Shown here: one piece after another, positions 9,160 through 16,100 of the stretch
Position numbering within the stretch: position 1 is the first letter of the stretch
How the letters are laid out: each line of letters opens with the position of its first letter
Origin: Pseudomonas parasichuanensis
GTDB taxonomy: Bacteria; Pseudomonadota; Gammaproteobacteria; Pseudomonadales; Pseudomonadaceae
NCBI RefSeq assembly: GCF_021601385.1
Contig: NZ_BQHO01000018.1
Coordinates: 1 to 64,000, forward strand
DNA length: 64,000 nucleotides
Reading direction: 5' to 3'
Program-made: the position numbers and the translations under genes
Notes under the pieces: generated by a model
Seen by the model: only the letters and a program-made list of their open reading frames with translations
Told to the model about the DNA's origin: nothing
Databases searched by the model: none

Positions 9160-9432
9160 TTCAACTGGCAACCAGATAATTAAAACTGTACTACTGTACT
9201 GGTAATTATCGGCTTTCGCCTCGCGCCATTTCCTGCAAATTCCAAAATTCGCACTAAATTAGTGCAGACCAGTACAGTTACGCCAATTTCGGGTGCAACA
9301 GTAGGGTTACACAGTTAACTGAGCCATCGCTTTACTGCAGAACTGTATCTACTGTTATGGACAGCAGAGGAGGAAGATGGGCACCAGTTAAATCACTCCC
9401 TAATGCCGCCACAAGCGGAAGGATGAAACATC
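9160..9432 (+). promoter_or_regulatory. AT-rich regulatory region with repeated TACAGTT/AACTGTA motifs before the DUF1127 gene
   Basis: No gene is seen here. The motif AACTGTA or its complement recurs at 9184-9190, 9193-9198 (partial), 9274-9280 and 9341-9347. An 11-bp inverted repeat ACTGTACTGGT (9193-9203) / ACCAGTACAGT (9268-9278) flanks a separate perfect palindrome GCACTAA-A-TTAGTGC (9251-9265). A strong ribosome site AGAGGAGGA at 9366-9374 precedes a four-codon frame (9377-9391). The base composition is clearly more AT-rich than the neighbours. It looks like a multi-site operator. Confidence 0.5.
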
Positions 9433-9648
9433 ATGGAACGCACCCTCAGTTCCGGTCTGGTTTTCGAAAGCAACGCCCAAGCCTCTCACGCTGCCCTGCC
9501 ACTGCGCGCCCTGTCGACCCTGCTGCTGTGGCAACGCCGCATGGCCAGCCGCCGCCAGCTGGCTCGCCTGGACTCCCGCCTGCTGGCCGACGCCGGTATC
9601 AGCGAGTCGCAGCGCTACGAAGAGCTGAGCAAGCCGTTCTGGCGCTAA
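9433..9648 (+). CDS. DUF1127 domain small basic protein
   Basis: A 71-aa protein. The C-terminal half has the DUF1127 pattern: WQRRMASRRQLARLDSRLL followed by ADAGISESQRYEE and the terminal PFWR, where the family usually ends with KPFWR or similar. Such proteins are small, arginine-rich and of uncertain role; some have been tied to RNA and metabolic control in other bacteria. The ATG at 9433 is preceded by GGAAGG. A terminator follows at 9690. The gene stands alone between two clusters of TACAGTT motifs, suggesting dedicated regulation. DUF1127 genes in Pseudomonas often neighbour a GntR/MocR-type regulator, as I recall, but none is present here. Confidence 0.85.
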   Translation: MERTLSSGLVFESNAQASHAALPLRALSTLLLWQRRMASRRQLARLDSRLLADAGISESQRYEELSKPFWR

Positions 9649-9689
9649 GCCTCGGCAGCCGGCCAACGCCGGCACCGCGAATACACAAG

Positions 9690-9724
9690 AACCCGTCGCC
9701 GGAAACCGCGACGGGTTTTTTGTT
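9690..9724 (+). terminator. Rho-independent terminator after the DUF1127 gene
   Basis: A 10-bp stem (AACCCGTCGC at 9690-9699 with GCGACGGGTT at 9708-9717), an 8-nt loop and a T-rich tail. It lies 41 nt after the stop codon. Confidence 0.88.
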
Positions 9725-9761
9725 TGTCTGCCCCGAGATAGAGCCTTCGGAGCACAACAGA

Positions 9762-9800
9762 TACAGTTTCACAAAAATAACATTCAATAGGTACAGTTAC
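9762..9800. promoter_or_regulatory. Two further TACAGTT motifs downstream of the DUF1127 gene
   Basis: TACAGTT occurs at 9762-9768 and 9792-9798, 30 bp apart, in direct orientation. This is the same word that recurs upstream of the DUF1127 gene. They lie before the DUF2388 cluster, so one regulator might govern both units. The rest of the 295-base gap shows nothing clear. Confidence 0.4.
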
Positions 9801-9943
9801 CCATGTGGTCCTTTGCCGTTCCGGGCACGTGAACCGAGGCGTGTTACGCTTGTCCTACACGCCTGGCAACACCGTACCGTGACGAGCCAAGCGAGCGTCC
9901 GACAACCAGAACCATCCAGACCCTGCGCAGGAGTCCACCCATC

Positions 9944-10261
9944 ATGTCCCGTTATCATCTGTTCGGCGCCGCCGTGCTGCTGTCCCTCGCCGGCGCGGCC
10001 AATGCCACCAGCTTCGTGGTGACCACCGACACGGTCGTGCGCGGTGTCGCCGCCACCACCGATGCCACCTCCGACGTAACCTCGTCGTTCCGCGATGACA
10101 AGATCGTCCAGGCCGCCCGTGACGACGCCGCCAGCTTCGTTGGCAGCGAAGGCGCGATCCGCGGCGCCAAGCTGGAGAGCGCCTTCGTGCACATTCGCCA
10201 GCAGCAGCCCACGCTGCAAGCCAGCGACGCACAACTGGCCCGCGCCATCCTCGCGCTCTAA
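9944..10261 (+). CDS. Exported DUF2388 family protein, copy 1
   Basis: A 105-aa protein with a signal peptide of about 22 residues (MSRYHLFGAAVLLSLAGAANA, cleavage after ANA). The mature part is small. It carries the shared block ARDDAASFVGSEGAIRGAKLE, then a short helix-like stretch ending LARAILAL. These features match the DUF2388 family, whose function is not known to me. The ATG at 9944 has AGGAG at the right distance. It is the first of three tandem paralogues, 86 bases ahead of the second. The cluster ends in a large exported HExxH/DUF4105 protein, so the products probably meet in the periplasm. Confidence 0.85.
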   Translation: MSRYHLFGAAVLLSLAGAANATSFVVTTDTVVRGVAATTDATSDVTSSFRDDKIVQAARDDAASFVGSEGAIRGAKLESAFVHIRQQQPTLQASDAQLARAILAL

Positions 10262-10347
10262 TACCTGCTTTTACACCCGGATTCACTGGCCCAGGCCGGT
10301 GCATCCGGGGTAGCCTTCGCTGCCCGAAACCATCGCCTAGAGAGCCC

Positions 10348-10641
10348 ATGCGTTATCTGCTGCCCATGCTGTTAGCCCTCGCCGGTATGGGAAGTGCCCA
10401 TGCCATGGATGTCACCACCCAGAGCCTCGTTGCCACCGGCTACGTCACCAGCCAAGTGACCACCGCGCCGTTCGATCGCAAGATCGTCGTCGCCGCCCGT
10501 GACGACGCTGCCGCCTTCGTTGCCAGTGACGGCTTGATCCGCGGTGCACGCCTGCAGGCCGCGCTGGTTTCGCTGCGCCAGGTTCACACCTGCCACTCTG
10601 TCGGCGACCTTGAACTGGCCGAAGCAATCCTCGTCCAATAA
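10348..10641 (+). CDS. Exported DUF2388 family protein, copy 2
   Basis: A 97-aa paralogue of the preceding gene. The signal peptide is about MRYLLPMLLALAGMGSAHA. The conserved centre reads AARDDAAAFVASDGLIRGARL. It is the most divergent copy: the N-terminal mature part is shorter, a cysteine-containing stretch (RQVHTCHSVGDLE) replaces the usual linker, and the end is EAILVQ instead of EAILAL. The ATG at 10348 is preceded by AGAGAG. It is 38 bases before copy 3, in the same orientation, consistent with a single transcript. Confidence 0.83.
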   Translation: MRYLLPMLLALAGMGSAHAMDVTTQSLVATGYVTSQVTTAPFDRKIVVAARDDAAAFVASDGLIRGARLQAALVSLRQVHTCHSVGDLELAEAILVQ

Positions 10642-10679
10642 CCACCTGTTACGCCTTTTGTACCCTCTGGAGATGCTCC

Positions 10680-11000
10680 ATGCGTAAATCGCTGATCGCC
10701 GCTTCCCTCGGCATGTTGCTGCTGGCCGATATGGCCCAGGCTCACACGCTGGTGGCTACCAGCAACATCATCGTCCGTGCCTCGGCGCGCACGGTCGACT
10801 TCACCTCCGACACCACCACCTCGATTCGCGATTCGAAAGTCATCCGTGAAGCCCACGACGACGCCGCCAGCTTTGTCGCCAGCAACGGCAACATCCGTGG
10901 CGCCCAGCTCGAAGCGGCCTTCGACACCCTGCGCACCCGTGTGCCGGAAGCCCGCGACGCCAGCGACCAAGTGCTGGCCGAAGCCATCCTGGCCCTGTGA
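10680..11000 (+). CDS. Exported DUF2388 family protein, copy 3
   Basis: A 106-aa paralogue with the signal peptide MRKSLIAASLGMLLLADMAQA. The mature protein has the conserved block AHDDAASFVASNGNIRGAQLE and ends LAEAILAL. The ATG at 10680 follows CTGGAGATGC. The stop codon TGA (10998-11000) overlaps the GTG start of the next gene by 4 bases. This copy is therefore translationally coupled to the DUF4105 protein, the strongest sign that the family and that protein work together. No function is known to me. Confidence 0.85.
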   Translation: MRKSLIAASLGMLLLADMAQAHTLVATSNIIVRASARTVDFTSDTTTSIRDSKVIREAHDDAASFVASNGNIRGAQLEAAFDTLRTRVPEARDASDQVLAEAILAL

Positions 11001-12955
11001 AGCACGTGCGTGCCTGGCTGCTCGGCTGCGCCCTGACGCTGCTCGGCACGCCCGCCCTTGCCGATCTGCAGCTGGTGCTGCAGGCGGATGGCCTCGATCA
11101 GCCGCAACAACAGGCCACCCAGCAGCTGCTCGATGAAGCCATGGCCAAGTTGCCGCCACGCTTCAAGCAGCAGCTGGACCGCCAGGTCACGGTGAGCTGG
11201 ACCGACCGTATGCCCGAGGATGCCTATGGCCAGGCCTCGCCGGTCTCCACCCTCGACCTCAACCGCCGCCTGTTGCCAGGCCTGGTCGATGGCAGCGCCG
11301 CCCGCGAAAAGACCAACCGCCCCCACGGCACCGTCCGTGAAGAGTTGCTGGCCACCGTGCTGCACGAACTCACCCATATTTACGACCGCGCCCGCCTGTG
11401 GCCCAGCGCCGAGCGCCAGCTGATCACCCGCTGCAAGCGCCAGCAGGGCGCCCTGGGCAAGGTAGGCCTGCCACAGGACTGCCGTGGCCAGGCCGAGCGC
11501 CGCTTCACCCTGAGCGACGACCCCAGGCTGCTCGACCTGGCCGGCTGGCCACAGTACGTCGGCCGCCGCGGCGAGCGCGAACAGCACAACGGCCAGGTGG
11601 CCCGCAGCCCCGACAGCTACGAGCTGAGCAGCCCCAAGGAATTCATCGCGGTCAACATGGAGTACTTCCTCCTCGACCCGAGCTACGGCTGCCGCCGCCC
11701 GGCGCTCAACCAGTACCTGAGCGAGCACTTCGGCTGGGCACCGCCGCAGAACACTTGCGCCAAGAGCCTGCCGTTCCTCAATGCCGGTAATGACTTCGCC
11801 CGCCAGCCGCTGGGCGAAATCGACCCCGAGCGGGTCTACGAAGTGGATTATCTGCTGGCCGAGGCCAACCAGAACCTGGTCAGCCGCTGGGGCCACAGCA
11901 TGCTGCGCCTGGTGATCTGCGCCCCCGGCCGCCCGCGCGGCCCGGCTTGCCGCCTGGACCTCGACCAGAGCCTGGTGCTGTCGTACCGGGCTTTCGTCAA
12001 CGACGTACAGCTGTCGAGCTGGGGCGGGCTGGTCGGTGCCTACCCGTCGCGGCTGTTCGTCCTGCCGCTGGGCCAGGTGATCGACGAATACACCAAGACC
12101 GAACTGCGCAGCCTGGCCTCGGTGCCGCTCAAGCTCAGCCGCAGCGAGATCGAGAACATGGTGCGCCAGGCCGCCGAGATGCACTGGAGCTACGACGGCA
12201 ACTACTTCTTCCTGTCCAACAACTGCGCCGTCGAGAACCTGAAGCTGCTGCGCAGCGGCACCGCCAACCCGCGCCTCAACGACCTCGACAACATCATGCC
12301 CAACGGCCTGCTGGAAGTGCTCAAAGGGCGCGGCCTGGCCGACACCAGCGTGCTCGACGACCCACGCGAGGCGCTGCGCCTGGGCTATCGCTTCGACTCC
12401 TACCGCGACCGCTACCAGGCCATGTTCGACGTGTTGAAGAAGCAGCTGCCGATCAAACAGACTGCCGTGGAAGACTGGCTGGCCCTGGATGCCGAGCAGC
12501 GCCGCCCGTGGTTCGAACGCGCCGACCTGCGCACCAGCGCGGCGCTGCTGTTGCTGGAACAAGCCAGCCTGCGCCGGCAACTGCTGCTGGCCCAGGACGA
12601 GGTCAAGCAGCGCTACCTCAATGGCCGCGCGCTCAAGGACGGCAGCTTCGACAAGGCTGACCAGGCCCTGCAGGCGATCCTCGCCAACAGTGGCTACCTC
12701 AGCCGCCCGGCAGAGCTGCTGGGGGCGGGCGGCTACGGCCTGCCGCAGCCCGAGGAGCGCCAGCACCTGGAGCAGGAGAGCAAGGCACGCCAGGCACAGC
12801 TGCTGCGCCTGAGCAACGACCTGGACCAGCAGGTGAGGGCGCTGCTGGGGCCGGAGCGGGCCAGGGAGATCAAGGCGGTGGAAGCCAACATCAAGCAGGT
12901 GGGCGAGCATCTGCGCGCGCTGCACAAGGCGGCCGGCGGGTTGCAGCTACCCTAG
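10997..12955 (+). CDS. Exported HExxH-containing DUF4105 (Lnb-like) protein
   Basis: A 652-aa protein with a signal peptide (residues 1 to about 22, ending PALA). The first half contains HELTH (residues 123-127), a zinc-metallopeptidase type HExxH motif with a downstream NMEYF segment. The second half matches DUF4105, a family related to permuted papain-like folds: a Gly-His pair (WGHSMLRL, H300) and a later Cys (SNNCAVE, C410) could form the active site. The last 200 residues are helical and Gln/Arg-rich. The start is a GTG overlapping the stop of DUF2388 copy 3; no ribosome site is seen, so expression may rely on coupling. It is probably periplasmic or outer-membrane associated. Both enzymatic readings are inferred from motifs alone. 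Confidence 0.8.
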   Translation: MKHVRAWLLGCALTLLGTPALADLQLVLQADGLDQPQQQATQQLLDEAMAKLPPRFKQQLDRQVTVSWTDRMPEDAYGQASPVSTLDLNRRLLPGLVDGSAAREKTNRPHGTVREELLATVLHELTHIYDRARLWPSAERQLITRCKRQQGALGKVGLPQDCRGQAERRFTLSDDPRLLDLAGWPQYVGRRGEREQHNGQVARSPDSYELSSPKEFIAVNMEYFLLDPSYGCRRPALNQYLSEHFGWAPPQNTCAKSLPFLNAGNDFARQPLGEIDPERVYEVDYLLAEANQNLVSRWGHSMLRLVICAPGRPRGPACRLDLDQSLVLSYRAFVNDVQLSSWGGLVGAYPSRLFVLPLGQVIDEYTKTELRSLASVPLKLSRSEIENMVRQAAEMHWSYDGNYFFLSNNCAVENLKLLRSGTANPRLNDLDNIMPNGLLEVLKGRGLADTSVLDDPREALRLGYRFDSYRDRYQAMFDVLKKQLPIKQTAVEDWLALDAEQRRPWFERADLRTSAALLLLEQASLRRQLLLAQDEVKQRYLNGRALKDGSFDKADQALQAILANSGYLSRPAELLGAGGYGLPQPEERQHLEQESKARQAQLLRLSNDLDQQVRALLGPERAREIKAVEANIKQVGEHLRALHKAAGGLQLP

Positions 12956-12975
12956 CGACAGCAGGTGAGGGCCTC

Positions 12976-13019
12976 ATCGCTGGCAAGCCAGTCCCTGTGG
13001 GAGCTGGCTTGCCAGCGAT
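12976..13019. repeat. REP-like palindrome
   Basis: Arms CATCGCTGGCAAGCCAG (12975-12991) and CTGGCTTGCCAGCGAT (13004-13019). It is close in pattern to the GCCGGCAAGCCGGC type at 32007 and lies between two convergent genes. Confidence 0.75.
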
Positions 13020-13045
13020 AGGGCCAGTACAGCCAGCACAATACC

Positions 13046-13447
13046 TCACAGGCTCTCCCCATCCTCCTCGGGCAACCCATCACCCGCCGGCAGCCACGGC
13101 AACCGGCTCGTCACCCAGATATGCCGGCTGGGCGTCACCCGCTCGGGATGATCCAGCGTCGCCACCGTCACATCGATCGTCTGCGGGCTGCGCTCGGTCA
13201 CCAGCGCCACGTGGGCCCCGCACCCCCCACAGAAATAGCGGCTGCACCCGGCCGGCGCCACATAGCGCTGCGGCGAGCCCGCCACCCACTCGAAATCCTC
13301 CGCGGCCAACGTGACCCAGGTCACCAGCGTGCCGCCACTGACGCGTCGGCAGATCGAGCAATGACAGTGGGCAACATCACCCAGATCGCCCCGCAACCGG
13401 TACCGCAGGGCGCCGCAATGGCAACCCCCTTCCTCGACACGCGCCAT
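13046..13447 (-). CDS. GFA (glutathione-dependent formaldehyde-activating) family protein
   Basis: A 133-aa protein of the GFA/CENP-V fold. Zinc ligand cysteines are visible: GGCHCGALRY at the N terminus, HCHCSICRR in the middle, and FCGGCGAHVA in the C-terminal half. Family members are small zinc proteins, some of which bind glutathione adducts, but most have no proven reaction. I chose the ATG at 13447 because GGGAGG lies 8 bases upstream; an ATG two codons earlier (13453) is too close to that site. The open frame runs on to 13573 without further support. It is a single gene facing the DUF4105 gene and divergent from the citrate transporter. Confidence 0.85.
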   Translation of the reverse strand: MARVEEGGCHCGALRYRLRGDLGDVAHCHCSICRRVSGGTLVTWVTLAAEDFEWVAGSPQRYVAPAGCSRYFCGGCGAHVALVTERSPQTIDVTVATLDHPERVTPSRHIWVTSRLPWLPAGDGLPEEDGESL

Positions 13448-13715
13448 CGTCATGACCTCCCGTCGCCTTGCACTGGTCGAAAGCTGGCTGAAAGCTTGCG
13501 CACATAGGATAGCGCCACCACCGGCAGCAGACCGGTCAGCCAGGGCACCCGGAAACTTCCGTGCCCGGCCCAATCAACAACAACAATGGTGATTCTGATG
13601 TTTTCCTGTGCCCGCCTTCCCGCAGTCCCTCTTCGCCTACTCCCCGCGCAGCGCCTGACGCGCTGATCCGCCCGAAACGTCCTTCCTTTCGCCGCGCCAC
13701 GCCTGGAGTATCGCC

Positions 13716-15023
13716 ATGCTGACCTTCCTCGGCTTTGCCATGGTCATCACCTTCATGTACCTGATCATGACCAAGCGCCTGTCGGCCTTGATCGCGCTGA
13801 TCCTGGTACCGATCCTGTTCGCCCTGTTCGGCGGCTTCTACAGCGACATCGGCCCGATGATGCTGCAAGGCATCAGCAAGCTCGCGCCCACCGGCGTGAT
13901 GCTGATGTTCGCCATCCTGTACTTCGCCCTGATGATCGACTCCGGCCTGTTCGACCCGGCCGTGCGCAAGATCCTCAAGCTGGTCAAGGGCGACCCGCTG
14001 AAAGTCTCGGTCGGCACTGCGGTGCTGGCCCTGGTCGTCTCCCTCGACGGTGACGGCGCCACCACCTACATGATCTGCTGCGCCGCCATGCTGCCACTGT
14101 ACAGCCGCCTGGGCATGAGCCCGCGGATCATGGCCGGCCTGATCATCCTCGCCGGCGGAGTGATGAACATGACCCCCTGGGGCGGCCCGACCGCCCGCGC
14201 CGCCAGCGCCCTGCACGTGGACCCCTCGGACATCTTCGTGCCGATGATCCCGGCCATGGCCTTCGGTGTCCTGGCAATCCTCGCCATCGCCTACTGGTAT
14301 GGCCTGCGTGAACGTGCCCGCCTGGGTGAACTGCACCTGCCCACCGACGACATCGACCACAGCGACATCAGCGTGTCGCAGTTCCCCGAAGCGCGCCGGC
14401 CCAAGCTGATCTGGTTCAACGGCGCCCTGACCGCCGCCCTGATGGTCGCGCTGATCGCCGGCGTGCTGCCGCTGCCGGTGCTGTTCATGATCGCCTTCAG
14501 TATCGCCATGATCGTCAACTACCCGTGCCTGCAGCAGCAGAAGGACCGCATCGGCGCCCACGCCTCCAGCGTGCTGGCCGTGAGCGGGCTGATCTTCGCC
14601 GCCGGTATCTTCACCGGCATCCTGTCGGGCACCGGCATGGTCGATGCCATGTCCAAGAGCCTGCTGGCGGTGATCCCGGAAGCGTTCGGCCCGTACATGG
14701 CGGTGATTACCGCGCTGGTGAGCATGCCGTTCACCTTCTTCATGTCCAACGACGCCTTCTACTACGGCGTGCTGCCGGTGCTGTCGGAGTTCGCCAGCCA
14801 CTACGGCGTCACCCCGGTGGAGATGGCCCGTGCGTCGATCGTCGGCCAACCGGTACACCTGCTCAGTCCGCTGGTACCCTCCACCTACCTGCTGGTGGCC
14901 CTGGCCGGCATCGAGTTCGGCGATCACCAGCGCTTCACCCTCAAGTGGGCAGTGCTGGTGTGCCTGTGCATAATGTTCGGCGCGCTGGCCCTGGGGACGT
15001 TCCCACTGTTCAGCAGTCTGTAA
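13716..15023 (+). CDS. CitMHS-family citrate (metal-citrate:H+) transporter
   Basis: A 435-aa integral membrane protein with about 11-12 hydrophobic segments. It starts MLTFLGFAMVITFMYLIM. It carries the conserved SLDGDGATTYMI and MTPWGGPTARAAS segments and the FFMSNDAFYYG motif characteristic of the CitMHS and related families. The likely role is proton-coupled uptake of citrate, possibly as a complex with a divalent metal such as Mg2+, Ca2+ or Zn2+. The metal preference cannot be read from the sequence. The ATG at 13716 is preceded by CTGGAG. No adjacent two-component regulator is present. A weak hairpin follows the gene. Confidence 0.88.
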   Translation: MLTFLGFAMVITFMYLIMTKRLSALIALILVPILFALFGGFYSDIGPMMLQGISKLAPTGVMLMFAILYFALMIDSGLFDPAVRKILKLVKGDPLKVSVGTAVLALVVSLDGDGATTYMICCAAMLPLYSRLGMSPRIMAGLIILAGGVMNMTPWGGPTARAASALHVDPSDIFVPMIPAMAFGVLAILAIAYWYGLRERARLGELHLPTDDIDHSDISVSQFPEARRPKLIWFNGALTAALMVALIAGVLPLPVLFMIAFSIAMIVNYPCLQQQKDRIGAHASSVLAVSGLIFAAGIFTGILSGTGMVDAMSKSLLAVIPEAFGPYMAVITALVSMPFTFFMSNDAFYYGVLPVLSEFASHYGVTPVEMARASIVGQPVHLLSPLVPSTYLLVALAGIEFGDHQRFTLKWAVLVCLCIMFGALALGTFPLFSSL

Positions 15024-15043
15024 TACACACGCTTCATCCAACC

Positions 15044-15072
15044 GCAAAGCGCCCGCCCCCCGGGCGCTTTGC
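15044..15072 (+). terminator. Stem-loop after the citrate transporter
   Basis: A perfect 12-bp stem (15044-15055 with 15061-15072) and a 5-C loop. There is no T run, so termination may be inefficient and the TerC gene 24 bases on could be read through. Confidence 0.55.
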
Positions 15073-15095
15073 CATTACCGCTCGAAGGAATACAC

Positions 15096-15866
15096 ATGGA
15101 ATGGCTGACCAGCCCGGAAATCTGGGTTGCCTTTTTCACCCTCACGGCCCTTGAGATCGTGCTTGGGATCGACAACATCATCATGATCTCGATCCTGGTC
15201 AGCCGCATGCCCAAGCACATGCAGCCGCGCACGCGGATCTTCGGCCTGGCCCTGGCCATGGTCACGCGCATCCTGCTGCTGCTGTCGATCACCTGGGTCA
15301 TGCGCCTGACCGACGACCTGTTCCATGTGTTCGGCCAAGGCATCTCCGGACGCGACCTGATCCTGTTCTTCGGCGGCCTGTTCCTGCTGTGGAAAAGCTC
15401 GCAAGAGATCTACCACGGCCTGGAAGGCGAGGACGAAAGCCCGGACGAGCCCAAGGGCGCGGGCGGCAAGTTCTTCTACACCATCATCCAGATCGCCATC
15501 ATCGACATCGTGTTCTCGCTGGACTCGGTAATCACTGCCGTGGGCATGGTGTCCCACGTACCGGTGATGATCGCCGCGATCATCGTCGCGGTCCTGGTGA
15601 TGATGCTCTGCGCCGGCACCATCAGCGACTTCATCGACAAGCACCCGTCGCTGAAGATGCTTGCGCTTTCGTTCCTGATCGTCGTCGGTACCGTGCTGAT
15701 CGCCGAATCTTTCGACGTGCATGTGCCGAAGGGCTACGTCTACTTCGCCATGGCCTTCTCGCTGGCGGTGGAAGCGATCAACATCCGCATGCGCACCGCG
15801 GCGGCGCGCAAGAAGGGTGAAGAGCCTGACGCGGTGAAACTGCGCAAGGACATTCCGGGTCAGTAA
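15096..15866 (+). CDS. TerC-family integral membrane protein
   Basis: A 256-aa membrane protein with about seven helices. Acidic residues within the membrane are the family hallmark: LEIVLGIDNIIMISIL (N-terminal) and IDIVFSLDSVITAVGM (middle). It belongs to the TerC superfamily, YgdQ/YkoY-like branch, members of which have been linked to metal-ion export, notably manganese in other bacteria. Tellurite resistance should not be assumed, since no ter operon surrounds it. The ATG at 15096 has GAAGGA 6 bases before; the open frame from 15069 lacks a ribosome site. A hairpin with a UUCG loop follows at 15885. Confidence 0.85.
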   Translation: MEWLTSPEIWVAFFTLTALEIVLGIDNIIMISILVSRMPKHMQPRTRIFGLALAMVTRILLLLSITWVMRLTDDLFHVFGQGISGRDLILFFGGLFLLWKSSQEIYHGLEGEDESPDEPKGAGGKFFYTIIQIAIIDIVFSLDSVITAVGMVSHVPVMIAAIIVAVLVMMLCAGTISDFIDKHPSLKMLALSFLIVVGTVLIAESFDVHVPKGYVYFAMAFSLAVEAINIRMRTAAARKKGEEPDAVKLRKDIPGQ

Positions 15867-15884
15867 GACCGGCGAGAGCAATAC

Positions 15885-15914
15885 AGAAAGGGCCCTTCGG
15901 GGCCCTTTCTTGTG
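15885..15914 (+). terminator. Terminator-like hairpin after the TerC gene
   Basis: An 11-bp stem (15885-15895 with 15900-15910) closed by a TTCG tetraloop and followed by a short T-rich tail. It starts 18 bases after the stop. Confidence 0.75.
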
Positions 15915-16100
15915 CCGACTTCCCCGGCGATGAGGTCCGCGCAGGTTTCAAATAGGTTTCACCCATGCCAAGCTGGCGCCAGCTGCGCAAAACAACTAAA
16001 GCTTCAGTGAGCACTGGAAAAACCAGCCCACCCCCGGGCCAGGCTCACCGCCGCACCATTGGCCCCGCCTAGGGGCATAGAAGAACAAGGGGGCCCGACC

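Noticed and set aside
13586-13666. A 26-codon frame before the citrate transporter (MVILMFSCARL...) as a leader peptide
   Set aside because: No ribosome site is present, and there is no run of regulatory codons or attenuator hairpin to support it.
15096-15866. Tellurite resistance function for the TerC-family gene
   Set aside because: No other ter genes are present; the branch is a general TerC-family membrane protein more likely tied to metal ions.
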